DNA of 52,016 bases from Candidatus Levyibacteriota bacterium (GCA_016204425.1 JACQKR010000017.1:1-52016); one strand, 5' to 3'. Counted from the stretch's first letter, positions 41,627-49,179 are shown. Notes: generated by a model not told the origin, from the letters alone. Translations and numbers: made by a program.

Positions 41627-43228
41627 ATGCCAAGAACGATAAGAAAACAAAAAATTCTTCCATCCATCCAGGAACAGCGCTTCCTTGATCCTCATCGAAG
41701 CGTCAATCAAGATTACAACGCAGTGTATAAAAAAAGTGCAATTACTATTGGCTGGCCGAAAGGCAAGAAACGATTATTCTCCCATACTGCTCGTCCAAAT
41801 ACAGCAGCAATTGTCGGTGTCGCTCTTGGGGATGAAGGAAAAGGGCGACTCGTTGACAACAAAATTGAGTCTCTCCTAAAAAATAAAAAAATAAAACACG
41901 TTACCGTGATTCGATACCAAGGAGGAAATAACGCGGGACACACTGTCGAGAAAGGAAACATAAAGCTCGCGTTGCACCTTGTTCCATCAAGCGTCATGTA
42001 TGAAAAAGCAGCAGGAATCATGGACCGTGGCATGGTAATCAATATTGAAGACCTGCAAACGGAAGTTTCCTATATTGAGAAAAGTGTGGAAAGCATTGCC
42101 GGCCGGCTATTTCTTTCCGATGATGCAATTCTCTGCACCGATTTAGAACGAGCGGAGGAAGTAGTCAATCGCCTGAAAGATGCACGAGCTGAGGGAGGAA
42201 CAGGGCGGGGTATTGCACCAAGCTACGCGCATCACTATGACAGAATTGGCCTGCATATCTTTGATATCATGTCTGATAATTGGAGGGACAGGCTAGCTAC
42301 TCAATATGAGAGGTACGAAAAAGAGTTCCGGGCATTTGATCGGGATCTAAAAAATATTGAAGTCCCGGACTTTCAAGCAACCGTACGAAATAAAGAAGCC
42401 ACCAAACGAACTGTTGGGTCGAAAAAAATATTTCTCGAACGCTTTGCGTTGGCACGGAGTTGGCTCCTGAAACGAAAATTCGTAACAAATACTTTTCCCT
42501 TGCATCGAACACTATCTCTTGATACAACAGCAGGGATCATTTTCGAAGGAGCTCAGGCGGCAGGGCTTGATGCGTGGAACGGAACTCGCCCTGATGTTAC
42601 CACCTCAAATACAACAATTTATGGCGTTCGGGAAGGAACAGCGTTTTGGCGGCTGCAGGATATTTCAGAGAGAATAGGTGTTTTCAAAATAACCTACACC
42701 TCAAGTGTCGGCGCACGGCGAATGCCCACGCATGTTACGTTGCCCAAAGATCTCAATGATCTTCCAAAAAACGCAAGCAAAGACGAAAAGTGGGCAGCGT
42801 ATGTTCGGGAAGAAGCACATGAGTACGGCACGACAACCGGCAGGCCCCGGGATATTACCTTTCTTGATTTGGCATTCCTTTCGTATAATGCCCGCATGGC
42901 AGGAGTTGAGGTTCTTATTGGAACCCACCTTGATATCGCACAAGAAAACCAAACGATTAACGTGTGCACTGACTATGTCGATAAAAAAGGAAAGTATATT
43001 CCATACCAACCCGGTATTCGCTACCTTACAAACGTCGTACCACACTATATAACGCTGCCTGGATGGAATGCTGCGAACTGTCGAAGCGCAACATCCCTCA
43101 TGCAGTTACCAACGACCGCACAACAATTCTTAAGTTTTATCCAGACTCGCCTCGGATATCCGATTGTTGCAGCCACAACGGGAACAAAACGGGAAAATAT
43201 TCTTGAATTCGACGGATACACCCTGTAA
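41627..43228 (+). CDS. purA: Adenylosuccinate synthetase, extended form
   Basis: A 533-residue PurA, ~100 residues longer than usual. It has the P-loop GDEGKGRLVD (usual GDEGKGKIVD), GGNNAGHTV with the catalytic His, EGAQAAGLD for EGAQGTLLD, and GTTTGRPRD. Residues 1-65 are a basic, non-conserved N-terminal extension, and about 40 extra residues lie around 190-280. It joins IMP and Asp with GTP, starting the AMP branch. The core residues suggest activity, though the family is very divergent. TATACT lies 16 nt before the ATG; no Shine-Dalgarno is visible. Confidence 0.9.
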   Translation: MPRTIRKQKILPSIQEQRFLDPHRSVNQDYNAVYKKSAITIGWPKGKKRLFSHTARPNTAAIVGVALGDEGKGRLVDNKIESLLKNKKIKHVTVIRYQGGNNAGHTVEKGNIKLALHLVPSSVMYEKAAGIMDRGMVINIEDLQTEVSYIEKSVESIAGRLFLSDDAILCTDLERAEEVVNRLKDARAEGGTGRGIAPSYAHHYDRIGLHIFDIMSDNWRDRLATQYERYEKEFRAFDRDLKNIEVPDFQATVRNKEATKRTVGSKKIFLERFALARSWLLKRKFVTNTFPLHRTLSLDTTAGIIFEGAQAAGLDAWNGTRPDVTTSNTTIYGVREGTAFWRLQDISERIGVFKITYTSSVGARRMPTHVTLPKDLNDLPKNASKDEKWAAYVREEAHEYGTTTGRPRDITFLDLAFLSYNARMAGVEVLIGTHLDIAQENQTINVCTDYVDKKGKYIPYQPGIRYLTNVVPHYITLPGWNAANCRSATSLMQLPTTAQQFLSFIQTRLGYPIVAATTGTKRENILEFDGYTL

Positions 43229-43253
43229 TCTTTCTTTCTACAAAAAACTACGC

Positions 43254-43259
43254 TATCAT
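43254..43259 (+). promoter_or_regulatory. -10 box of adenosine-deaminase-like gene
   Basis: TATCAT ends 6 nt before the ATG at 43266, right after purA, without a Shine-Dalgarno. Confidence 0.5.
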
Positions 43260-43265
43260 TGACGT

Positions 43266-44282
43266 ATGGAAACGCACTTCCCATCATACCCGCTCGCCGA
43301 GCTCCATGCACACTTAAGCACCTCCATTCATTCCTCTGTCTACTGGCAAATTGCCCAATCGCAAGGATTCAAGCTGCCAAAACGCGATTATCACGAATTT
43401 ATTAAACATATAACGCTTTCTCAGACTCGGACAATGGAGCTCAATACGTATTTTTCTGAAATTTACCATCCCTTATTAGATAAGCTTTCATCGGGAACCT
43501 ATGCAGTTGAGAAGGCGACCTATGAAATTATGAGCGGCGCATACCGTAATAACATCACGCTTCTTGAGCTGCGAAACAACCCGATGAAACATAACCAAGG
43601 GGGAGCAGTCGATTTGGATCATGTCATCATGGCAATGCTCCGGGGCATGGAGCGGGCATTACTTGAATACAATAAGCTCTCAGCAGGCATTATCTTCTGT
43701 CTTGCCCGTGAATTCACCTATGAGCAAAACGAAATTATTGTCGAGAAAGCGGTCAAATATCACAGACGGGGCGTGGTCGGTATCGATATTGCTGGACCCG
43801 GAACACCAACGTTTCATAGCAAGGACTACCAGTCGTTAATGAAGCGCGCAAAACAGGCGGGACTCCAGATCACCGTTCACTCGGGAGAAACAAAAGACGC
43901 GGATGATATGTGGGATGTGCTTGAGTTTCTTGAACCCCAACGGATTGGCCATGGCATACGGGCAGCATATGACAAAGCGCTCATGCAAGAAATTGTAAAA
44001 AGGGGAGTGATTCTCGAAGTGTGTCCGCTTTCAAATTTGGTTACCAAGGCTGTTGAAAATATTGATGAAATCAAATTTATCCTGAAGACCTTCAAAGAGA
44101 ACAAGGTAAAATTCTGCATCAATACCGACTGGCCGGAGATTATTGAAGACGGCCACCTCTGGCGCCAATTCAAGCTGCTGCGAGATGAAAATATTTTAAC
44201 TGAGGAAGACCTTAAACACTGTAACCAAACTGCACTTGAGAGTACCTTTGTTCCTCCCGGCGGCTTGAGTGCGTACCTCTGA
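43266..44282 (+). CDS. Adenosine-deaminase-like metal-dependent hydrolase
   Basis: A 338-residue ADA-family protein: zinc His pair in ELHAHLSTS, HSGE (catalytic Glu; usually HAGE), RIGHG, CPLSN and INTDWPEI. The usual motif is NTDDP; the first, zinc-binding Asp is present, but the second is Trp, so substrate or activity may differ. Canonical ADA converts adenosine to inosine for salvage through HPRT. Location next to purA and guaB supports purine metabolism. The last 71 nt overlap the convergent nagB. Confidence 0.85.
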   Translation: METHFPSYPLAELHAHLSTSIHSSVYWQIAQSQGFKLPKRDYHEFIKHITLSQTRTMELNTYFSEIYHPLLDKLSSGTYAVEKATYEIMSGAYRNNITLLELRNNPMKHNQGGAVDLDHVIMAMLRGMERALLEYNKLSAGIIFCLAREFTYEQNEIIVEKAVKYHRRGVVGIDIAGPGTPTFHSKDYQSLMKRAKQAGLQITVHSGETKDADDMWDVLEFLEPQRIGHGIRAAYDKALMQEIVKRGVILEVCPLSNLVTKAVENIDEIKFILKTFKENKVKFCINTDWPEIIEDGHLWRQFKLLRDENILTEEDLKHCNQTALESTFVPPGGLSAYL

Positions 44283-45084
44283 TAGTTTTTGGTAAATACA
44301 ACGCTGCTGCCTCATCTAAAACAAACGTTACTTTTTTGTTCCGCCGCAAGTACGATGCGGGCAGCTGAGAAGTCTCTTGCCCTCTTATTGCTCTATTGAC
44401 TGCATCTGCTTTGTCGATTCCTTTCGCAAGAAGCATAATACGATCTGCTTTAAGAATTTCTGCCGGGCCAATCGTAAGCGCATGTAATTTTGTTTCGTTC
44501 GATGCGACAAGCTGATCTGAATTCCTCTCAATCGTTGACTGATGCAGCTTGACAAAACTTGTTGGCGCATCAACCGCAGTCCCCGGCTCATTAAACCCGA
44601 TATGGCCATTCATTCCTATGCCGAGAATTGCAAGATCTATAGGCTGATGCTTATTCAGCAATGCTTCATATCGCTTGGCCTCGGCAATCGGATTATCAGT
44701 ATTTCCATTCGGAATATGCCAATTTTTCGCCTTGATATCGATATGGTCTATCAGGTTTACTCGCATGTAGGATGCATAACTATCTGGGTGCCAAGGATCG
44801 ATTTTCCAGTATTCATCCAGGTTGAAAATTGTCGCCTTCCTGAAGCTGACCTGTCGCTTCTTGCATGCATCAACGATACGTTGGTAAAACCCTTTCGGCG
44901 TTGACCCTGTCGGCATGATATACACGGACTTTGGCTTCATCTTCTGTTGCGCGATTACCGCATTCGCCGCATACGTATCAACATCTTCTGGAGTAGGGAG
45001 GACAACAACTTCAAGTGGATAGGTAACCGGTGGTCCTTCTAAAAATTGGCTTGCTTCCCGTTCATGACTTCTTCGCCACAACAT
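44212..45084 (-). CDS. nagB: Glucosamine-6-phosphate deaminase
   Basis: A 290-residue NagB: MPTGSTPKGFYQRIV, TIFNLDEYW, the signature ILGIGMNGHIGFNEPG and AEILKADRIMLLAKG. It turns glucosamine-6-P into fructose-6-P and ammonia. The first 25 residues are an unusual extension. The last ~24 residues (RGTHSSRREEQ...) lie in antisense to the end of the ADA-like gene and do not look like NagB, so the ancestral stop was probably lost. ATG 45084 follows TACAAT by 8 nt, preferred over ATG 45102. Confidence 0.92.
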   Translation of the reverse strand: MLWRRSHEREASQFLEGPPVTYPLEVVVLPTPEDVDTYAANAVIAQQKMKPKSVYIMPTGSTPKGFYQRIVDACKKRQVSFRKATIFNLDEYWKIDPWHPDSYASYMRVNLIDHIDIKAKNWHIPNGNTDNPIAEAKRYEALLNKHQPIDLAILGIGMNGHIGFNEPGTAVDAPTSFVKLHQSTIERNSDQLVASNETKLHALTIGPAEILKADRIMLLAKGIDKADAVNRAIRGQETSQLPASYLRRNKKVTFVLDEAAALYLPKTIRGTHSSRREEQRYSQVQFGYSV

Positions 45085-45131
45085 AGTCCTATATTGTAAC
45101 ATGTTGGGTTCGAGAAAGCGAAAAATGTAGA

Positions 45132-46298
45132 CTAATAATTTTCGCCAGAATTTGTGATGAGGATGTCGTGCGGATGGCTCTCAGCCAGTGACGCTGAAGT
45201 GATTTGGATAAACTGTGCTTTTTCCCACAGCTCCGGAATTGATTTTGCACCCACATAGTAAAACCCTGACTTCATCCCTCCCAGCGCTTGATCAACGAGC
45301 TCCTTCACTGTCCCTTTTACCGGAACCAAACCTTCAACTCCTTCTGCGACCAGGACACGATCTTTATAACTTTTCCCATGGTACTCGTCTTCAGATTTTA
45401 CATTAGCTCCCTGTTGCATTGCACCCACTGATCCCATGCCGCGGTATTCCTTGAACTGATAGAGCTCCTGATCTTTTTTGAAGATACTCAAGAAGCGATG
45501 GGGGACCTGAGACCGGTTGAGCCTCACTGTCTTCCCGGGAGATTCAAGACACGATGCAAAAAAGCTTCCCATCATAACAGCCGAGGCGCCAGCTGCCAAG
45601 GCTTTGACGATGTCTCCTGAGTATTTTATCCCTCCGTCTGCGATAATCGGCACTCCTGCTTCTTTTGCTGCGCGATACGTTTCACGAATTGCCGTTATTT
45701 GCGGAACGCCCATGCCTGATATGATGCGTGTCGTACAAATAGCCCCTGGCCCCATACCAACACGCAGCCCGTCAGCGCCAGCCTTAATCAATGCTTTTGC
45801 TCCATCATACGTCGCAATATTGCCGCCGATGACTTGCAGGGAAGGGGAGGCGGCTTTAATCCAGACAATCGCATCGATAATGCTTTTTGCAAAGCCATGC
45901 GCTGAATCAACAACAATGATATCAACACCAGCTTTAGCAAGCGCTTCAACACGTTCCTCAAATCCTTTATTTGCACCAACTGCAGCACCGACCAATAACT
46001 TTTCTTGCCCTGAGCCCGCCGAATGGGCTTTTACTTTTACAACTTCTGCCACTTGTTCACCAATAGGGAGGTTGCGATGAATTATTCCGATGCCGCCAAG
46101 CGTTGCCAGAGCGATTGCGAGGTCGCTTCCCGTGACCGTATCCATCGGAGAAGACACAATCGGCAGAGAAAGACGAATGGTTCGTGTTATGCTTGTCGAG
46201 AGATCAATATCACTTCTTAGAAAATCCGAATAAGCGGGGAGGAGCAATACATCATCGAAGGTGAGACCGACTACCATGTGTTTTTCTTGTTGATCCAT
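45132..46298 (-). CDS. guaB: IMP dehydrogenase lacking CBS domains
   Basis: A 388-residue IMPDH: N-terminal GLTFDDVLLLPAYSDFL, PIVSSPMDTVTG, VDSAHG, the catalytic loop GPGAICTTRIISGMGVPQ and EGVEGLVPVKG. Between IGIIHRNLPIGEQ and KLLVGAAVG, where ~110 residues of two CBS domains usually lie, only a short linker (AEVVKVKAHSAGSGQE) remains. It makes XMP for GuaA with NAD+. The usual ATP/GTP control through the Bateman module is therefore absent. TTGATA-N17-TATAAT lies 5 nt before the ATG. Confidence 0.95.
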   Translation of the reverse strand: MDQQEKHMVVGLTFDDVLLLPAYSDFLRSDIDLSTSITRTIRLSLPIVSSPMDTVTGSDLAIALATLGGIGIIHRNLPIGEQVAEVVKVKAHSAGSGQEKLLVGAAVGANKGFEERVEALAKAGVDIIVVDSAHGFAKSIIDAIVWIKAASPSLQVIGGNIATYDGAKALIKAGADGLRVGMGPGAICTTRIISGMGVPQITAIRETYRAAKEAGVPIIADGGIKYSGDIVKALAAGASAVMMGSFFASCLESPGKTVRLNRSQVPHRFLSIFKKDQELYQFKEYRGMGSVGAMQQGANVKSEDEYHGKSYKDRVLVAEGVEGLVPVKGTVKELVDQALGGMKSGFYYVGAKSIPELWEKAQFIQITSASLAESHPHDILITNSGENY

Positions 46299-46303
46299 AC
46301 ACT

Positions 46304-46332
46304 ATTATAGTATTTTTACTATATACTATCAA
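46304..46332. promoter_or_regulatory. Divergent promoters of guaB and the DUF3052 gene
   Basis: For guaB (minus): TTGATA (46327-46332) and TATAAT (46304-46309) with a 17-nt spacer. For the plus strand: TATACT (46322-46327), then a short leader with Shine-Dalgarno AAGAAAGGA (46331-46339) before ATG 46349. The two promoters overlap by a few bases and may compete. Confidence 0.6.
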
Positions 46333-46348
46333 GAAAGGAACTGTAAAC

Positions 46349-46768
46349 ATGAGGAAAGATATAGGATATTCTCTACGTCCTCTCCGTGAAAAATTGGGTG
46401 TGAAAAGTGGTATGCAAATCTATACCTACAATTCACCCAAGCCCTATCACCTGCTCATTGCTACTGCTCCCCGGTATGTTCAAACTATATCAAACCCTAC
46501 TTTCCCACTTGATTTTATCCACATATTCGTCCAGGTAAAACAAGAATTGGAGTCGTTATTCCCGAAGCTCAAAGCGGCACTTTCCTTCTCTGGATCACTA
46601 TGGGTCTCCTGGCCGAAGAGCTCTTCTCTCCTCCCTACTGACCTCAATGAAAATATCATACGAGACATTGGATTGGCAGAAGGCTTAGTCGACGTGAAAG
46701 TAATTGCAGTGGACAAAGACTGGTCGGGGCTGAAGTTTGTCTATCGGCTGAAAGATCGAAAGAAATAG
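46349..46768 (+). CDS. DUF3052-like protein
   Basis: A 139-residue protein matching the DUF3052 pattern: YSLRPLREKLGVKSGMQIYTYNSP near the start, FIHIFVQVKQELESLFPKL, SFSGSLWVSWPKSSSLLPTDLNEN, and the end VDVKVIAVDKDWSGLKFVYR. The family is a small alpha/beta domain of unknown function found in many bacteria. It has a Shine-Dalgarno (AAGAAAGGA), unlike most of its neighbours. Convergent with the HxlR gene (7-nt gap). Confidence 0.85.
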   Translation: MRKDIGYSLRPLREKLGVKSGMQIYTYNSPKPYHLLIATAPRYVQTISNPTFPLDFIHIFVQVKQELESLFPKLKAALSFSGSLWVSWPKSSSLLPTDLNENIIRDIGLAEGLVDVKVIAVDKDWSGLKFVYRLKDRKK

Positions 46769-46775
46769 AGCTACC

Positions 46776-47081
46776 CTACCCTACTTTTTCCCCCCACTCC
46801 CGCATTTTATCAATAATGTCACGAAGTGACTGTCCTTTCCTGGTTAAAGAGTACTCTACGTGCAGCGGCACCTCGGCAAAGATTTTCTTTTGCACTATCC
46901 CCTCTTCTTCCAGCTCTTTTAATCGAAGCGAAAGGGTTTTTGGGCTAATGCCTTGGAGCGAGCGCTGGAGCTCGTTAAATCGCTTTTTATTTTCACACAG
47001 CTCCCGAAGTATCAATATCGTCCACTTACTCCCTATTATCTTAATCGCCCGCATGACGCATGTTTTATCATGATCTGTCAT
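46776..47081 (-). CDS. HxlR-family regulator
   Basis: A 101-residue HxlR winged-helix protein: CVMRAIKIIGSKWTILILRELCENKKRFNELQRSLQGISPKTLSLRLKELEEEGIVQK and HVEYSLTRKGQSL are canonical. The conserved N-terminal Cys (DKTCVMRAI) is present; in YodB/HypR/QorR-type members this Cys senses quinones, hypochlorite or other electrophiles. An extended -10 TGaTATAAT ends 6 nt before its ATG. It faces the LUD/HtrA operon and a perfect palindrome lies between, so it is probably the repressor of both transcripts. Confidence 0.93.
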   Translation of the reverse strand: MTDHDKTCVMRAIKIIGSKWTILILRELCENKKRFNELQRSLQGISPKTLSLRLKELEEEGIVQKKIFAEVPLHVEYSLTRKGQSLRDIIDKMREWGEKVG

Positions 47082-47087
47082 AAAAGC

Positions 47088-47148
47088 ATTATATCACATA
47101 CTATACTTTTTGTAAGTACTTTACAAAAGGAAGTATAGGTGCTATTCT
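47088..47148. promoter_or_regulatory. HxlR operator with two divergent leaderless promoters
   Basis: A perfect inverted repeat TTTTGTAA-N5-TTACAAAA (47108-47128), embedded in a wider TACTT...AAGTA symmetry, sits in the centre. Plus promoter: TTTACA (47120-47125), 17 nt, TATTCT (47143-47148), 6 nt, ATG 47155. Minus promoter: CTTACA (complement of 47111-47116), 17 nt, TATAAT (complement of 47088-47093), 6 nt, ATG 47081. Both -35 boxes lie inside the palindrome, so one bound HxlR dimer would block both. The half-site resembles the TACTT/GTAAGTA-type boxes known for YodB/HxlR regulators. Confidence 0.75.
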
Positions 47149-47154
47149 TTCTCT

Positions 47155-47778
47155 ATGATACATCAACAAGCATGGGGAAAGGTGCCAACAGACGCGGTTA
47201 TCCAAAAAACTGCTGATGCGCTAAAAACGCATGGCATAACGCCTGTTGTTGTTAATTCAATAGCTGAGGCAAAAGAAAAACTTCTCTCCCTTCTGCCAGA
47301 AGGGTCTGAGGTTATGGATATGACATCCGTATCCTTAACAACGCTTGGCATAACCGATACGCTGCATCATTCCGGTAAGTATACATCAATAAAAAATGTG
47401 CTTTCTAAGATGGATCGGGCAACAGATCATCTCGATATGCAAAAGTTGGGTGCAGGACCGGAATACGCGCTTGGCAGCGTTCACGCAGTCACACAAGATG
47501 GCAAGGTGGTTGTCGCCTCAAACACCGGCAGTCAACTTCCAGCCTATGCGTATGGCGCATCGCACGTTGTTTGGGTTGTCGGAGCACAAAAAATCACAAA
47601 AAATCTTGATGCAGCAATGAAACGAATCTATGAGTATGTTCTGCCGCTTGAATCAGATCGAGCACGAAAAGCGTATGGAGCTGCGGGAAGCAATGTCAGC
47701 AAACTGCTTATTATCAACAATGAAATAAATGCTGACAGAATCACGATGATTATTGTAAAAGAACCGCTCGGCTTCTAA
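47155..47778 (+). CDS. LUD-domain protein (LutC-like)
   Basis: A 207-residue LUD protein: IQKTADALKTHGITPVVV, AKEKLLSLLPEGSEVMDMTSVSL, ALGSVHAVTQDGKVVVASNTGSQLPAYAYGASHVVWVVGAQKITKNLDAAMKRI, the typical core. LUD proteins work with LutA/LutB on lactate or serve as stand-alone members of unknown chemistry; no Fe-S partner is here. A leaderless start is supported by TGcTATTCT-N6-ATG. Control by HxlR suggests a role in electrophile or redox stress, which is inference. Confidence 0.9.
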   Translation: MIHQQAWGKVPTDAVIQKTADALKTHGITPVVVNSIAEAKEKLLSLLPEGSEVMDMTSVSLTTLGITDTLHHSGKYTSIKNVLSKMDRATDHLDMQKLGAGPEYALGSVHAVTQDGKVVVASNTGSQLPAYAYGASHVVWVVGAQKITKNLDAAMKRIYEYVLPLESDRARKAYGAAGSNVSKLLIINNEINADRITMIIVKEPLGF

Positions 47779-47805
47779 ATCACCAGGGGTAAAGGAAAGG
47801 AGAAA

Positions 47806-48765
47806 ATGGTCTCGCGGAGCGAGATCATGCTTCGCATGACAGGAAGAACAGATGAAGAAATATTGGATGCATACTCGCAAGCGGTCGTTGGCGTTGTTGA
47901 AAAAGTAGGACCTGCAGTTGTCAGTATTGGCACCAAAGAGCATACAGGTGGCATTGGCTCAGGTGTCATCATTACGCCCGATGGCTTTGTACTCACAAAT
48001 AATCATGTTGTTTCCGGAATGAAAACAACTGAAGTAAGCCTTACTGACGGACGAGTTCTCACTGCAAACGTCGTGGGACGCGACAAAGCAACTGATCTTG
48101 CCCTGCTTCGTATTGTGGCAGACTCCCTCCCCCATGCAGAATTTGGCAATTCTGAAAAGCTTCGCGTTGGACAATTGGCAATCGCCATTGGCAACCCGCT
48201 TGGCTTTCAAAGCACCGTATCGACAGGCGTTATCTCAGCGCTTAACAGGTCTCTCAGAAATGATACCGGAAGGCTGATTGAAAATGTTATTCAAACAGAC
48301 GTTGCGCTCAACCCCGGCAACTCAGGAGGGCCACTTGTTGATAGTAGCGGAAATATTATTGGCATCAATACCGCTATGATTCGGATGGCACAAGGAATTA
48401 GCCTTGCAGTTCCCGCAAATACCGCCACCTGGGTCGTCGGACAACTCATCAGTAAAGGGAAAGTGGAGCGTGTATTTCTCGGCATTGGAGGGCAGGAACG
48501 TCCTGTATCCCCCCGTATGCAACGGTTTTTTTCGCTTCCCGAGCCTAAAATGATTGAGGTGCTTACGGTACAACGCAATAGCCCGGCAGCACGAGCAAAA
48601 CTTTCTCCAGGGGATATGATTGCGAGCCTGAATGGAAAAGGCGTAGGCGGACTGGACGACCTGCATAAGCGGTTATCCAATATAGCAATCGGGTCCACCT
48701 ACACGCTTACTATCATCCGCGAGGGCGAACCGTATAATAAAACAGTTTCAGCAGAGCAACAGTAA
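47806..48765 (+). CDS. HtrA/DegP-like serine protease with PDZ domain, no signal peptide
   Basis: A 319-residue trypsin-like protease: catalytic His in TNNHVVSG, Asp in ATDLALLRI and Ser in LNPGNSGGPLVD, then a PDZ domain (residues ~230-310) with FLGIGGQE and SPGDMIASLNG. No N-terminal signal or TM is present; the first 20 residues are MVSRSEIMLRM and then TDEEILDAYSQ, so it appears cytoplasmic. A strong Shine-Dalgarno (AAAGGAG) lies in the 27-nt gap after the LUD gene, so they share a transcript. It probably degrades damaged proteins under HxlR control. Confidence 0.93.
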   Translation: MVSRSEIMLRMTGRTDEEILDAYSQAVVGVVEKVGPAVVSIGTKEHTGGIGSGVIITPDGFVLTNNHVVSGMKTTEVSLTDGRVLTANVVGRDKATDLALLRIVADSLPHAEFGNSEKLRVGQLAIAIGNPLGFQSTVSTGVISALNRSLRNDTGRLIENVIQTDVALNPGNSGGPLVDSSGNIIGINTAMIRMAQGISLAVPANTATWVVGQLISKGKVERVFLGIGGQERPVSPRMQRFFSLPEPKMIEVLTVQRNSPAARAKLSPGDMIASLNGKGVGGLDDLHKRLSNIAIGSTYTLTIIREGEPYNKTVSAEQQ

Positions 48766-48886
48766 TTTTTATCATTTTCTTTTGCAATTTATTGCTGAAG
48801 ATACATTACGCCTCGTAAGTCGAGCCAACCAGACACTGTTACATAATTCTTACAAAAAATGGTCTTTTCTCCTTACACATACTTCC

Positions 48887-49043
48887 TATACTGGGGATAT
48901 ATAAGTTTGAACAAACTTGATCGACAATAATTTCGGTAAACTCTTGATGATAAAAATCGACAGGCTTTGTTAGGCAGGCAGGCTTATCGAATAATGAGTC
49001 AGTTGGCATAAACCGAGAAGGAGAAATTCTTCTCGGTTTTTTT
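48887..49043 (+). ncRNA. Possible small RNA ending at an intrinsic terminator
   Basis: A TATACT (48887-48892) followed about 120 nt later by a strong terminator (49011-49043) delimits ~145 nt without a credible ORF. It contains a perfect hairpin (AAGTTTG-AA-CAAACTT) near the proposed 5' end and a GGCAGGCAGG run. The -35 is weak. It could instead be the 3' UTR of htrA. Family unknown. Confidence 0.35.
49011..49043 (+). terminator. Intrinsic terminator
   Basis: CCGAGAAG (49013-49020), loop GAGAAATT, CTTCTCGG (49029-49036), then seven Ts: a textbook rho-independent terminator, with AA/TT extending the stem. It could close the htrA transcript or a small RNA starting near 48899. Confidence 0.85.
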
Positions 49044-49112
49044 GGTTCGGTTTCCCTCTTTACCCGCATGTATACTCCTTTAACTCAGGTTTGCAAATAA
49101 TGTATTATGCCC

Positions 49113-49153
49113 CAGCTTTGATTTTGTACAATTTTTTTGCAAAATCAAAGCTG
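49113..49153. repeat. 14-bp perfect inverted repeat upstream of greA
   Basis: CAGCTTTGATTTTG (49113-49126) and CAAAATCAAAGCTG (49140-49153) with a 13-nt T-rich loop. It ends 6 nt before the first of two tandem TATACT boxes (49159-49169) that lead to greA. It may be a regulator site, a transcript end, or a short inverted-repeat relic of a mobile element. Confidence 0.5.
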
Positions 49154-49179
49154 AAGGGTATACTATACTATAAAAGAAC

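Noticed and set aside
45100..45131. GGTTCGA-like words as tRNA T-loops
   Set aside because: No acceptor or anticodon stems fit around any such word; no tRNA gene was found in the window.
48839..49069. 76-codon minus-strand frame in the greA upstream region
   Set aside because: No Shine-Dalgarno or leaderless promoter, no recognisable domain, crosses the terminator stem.
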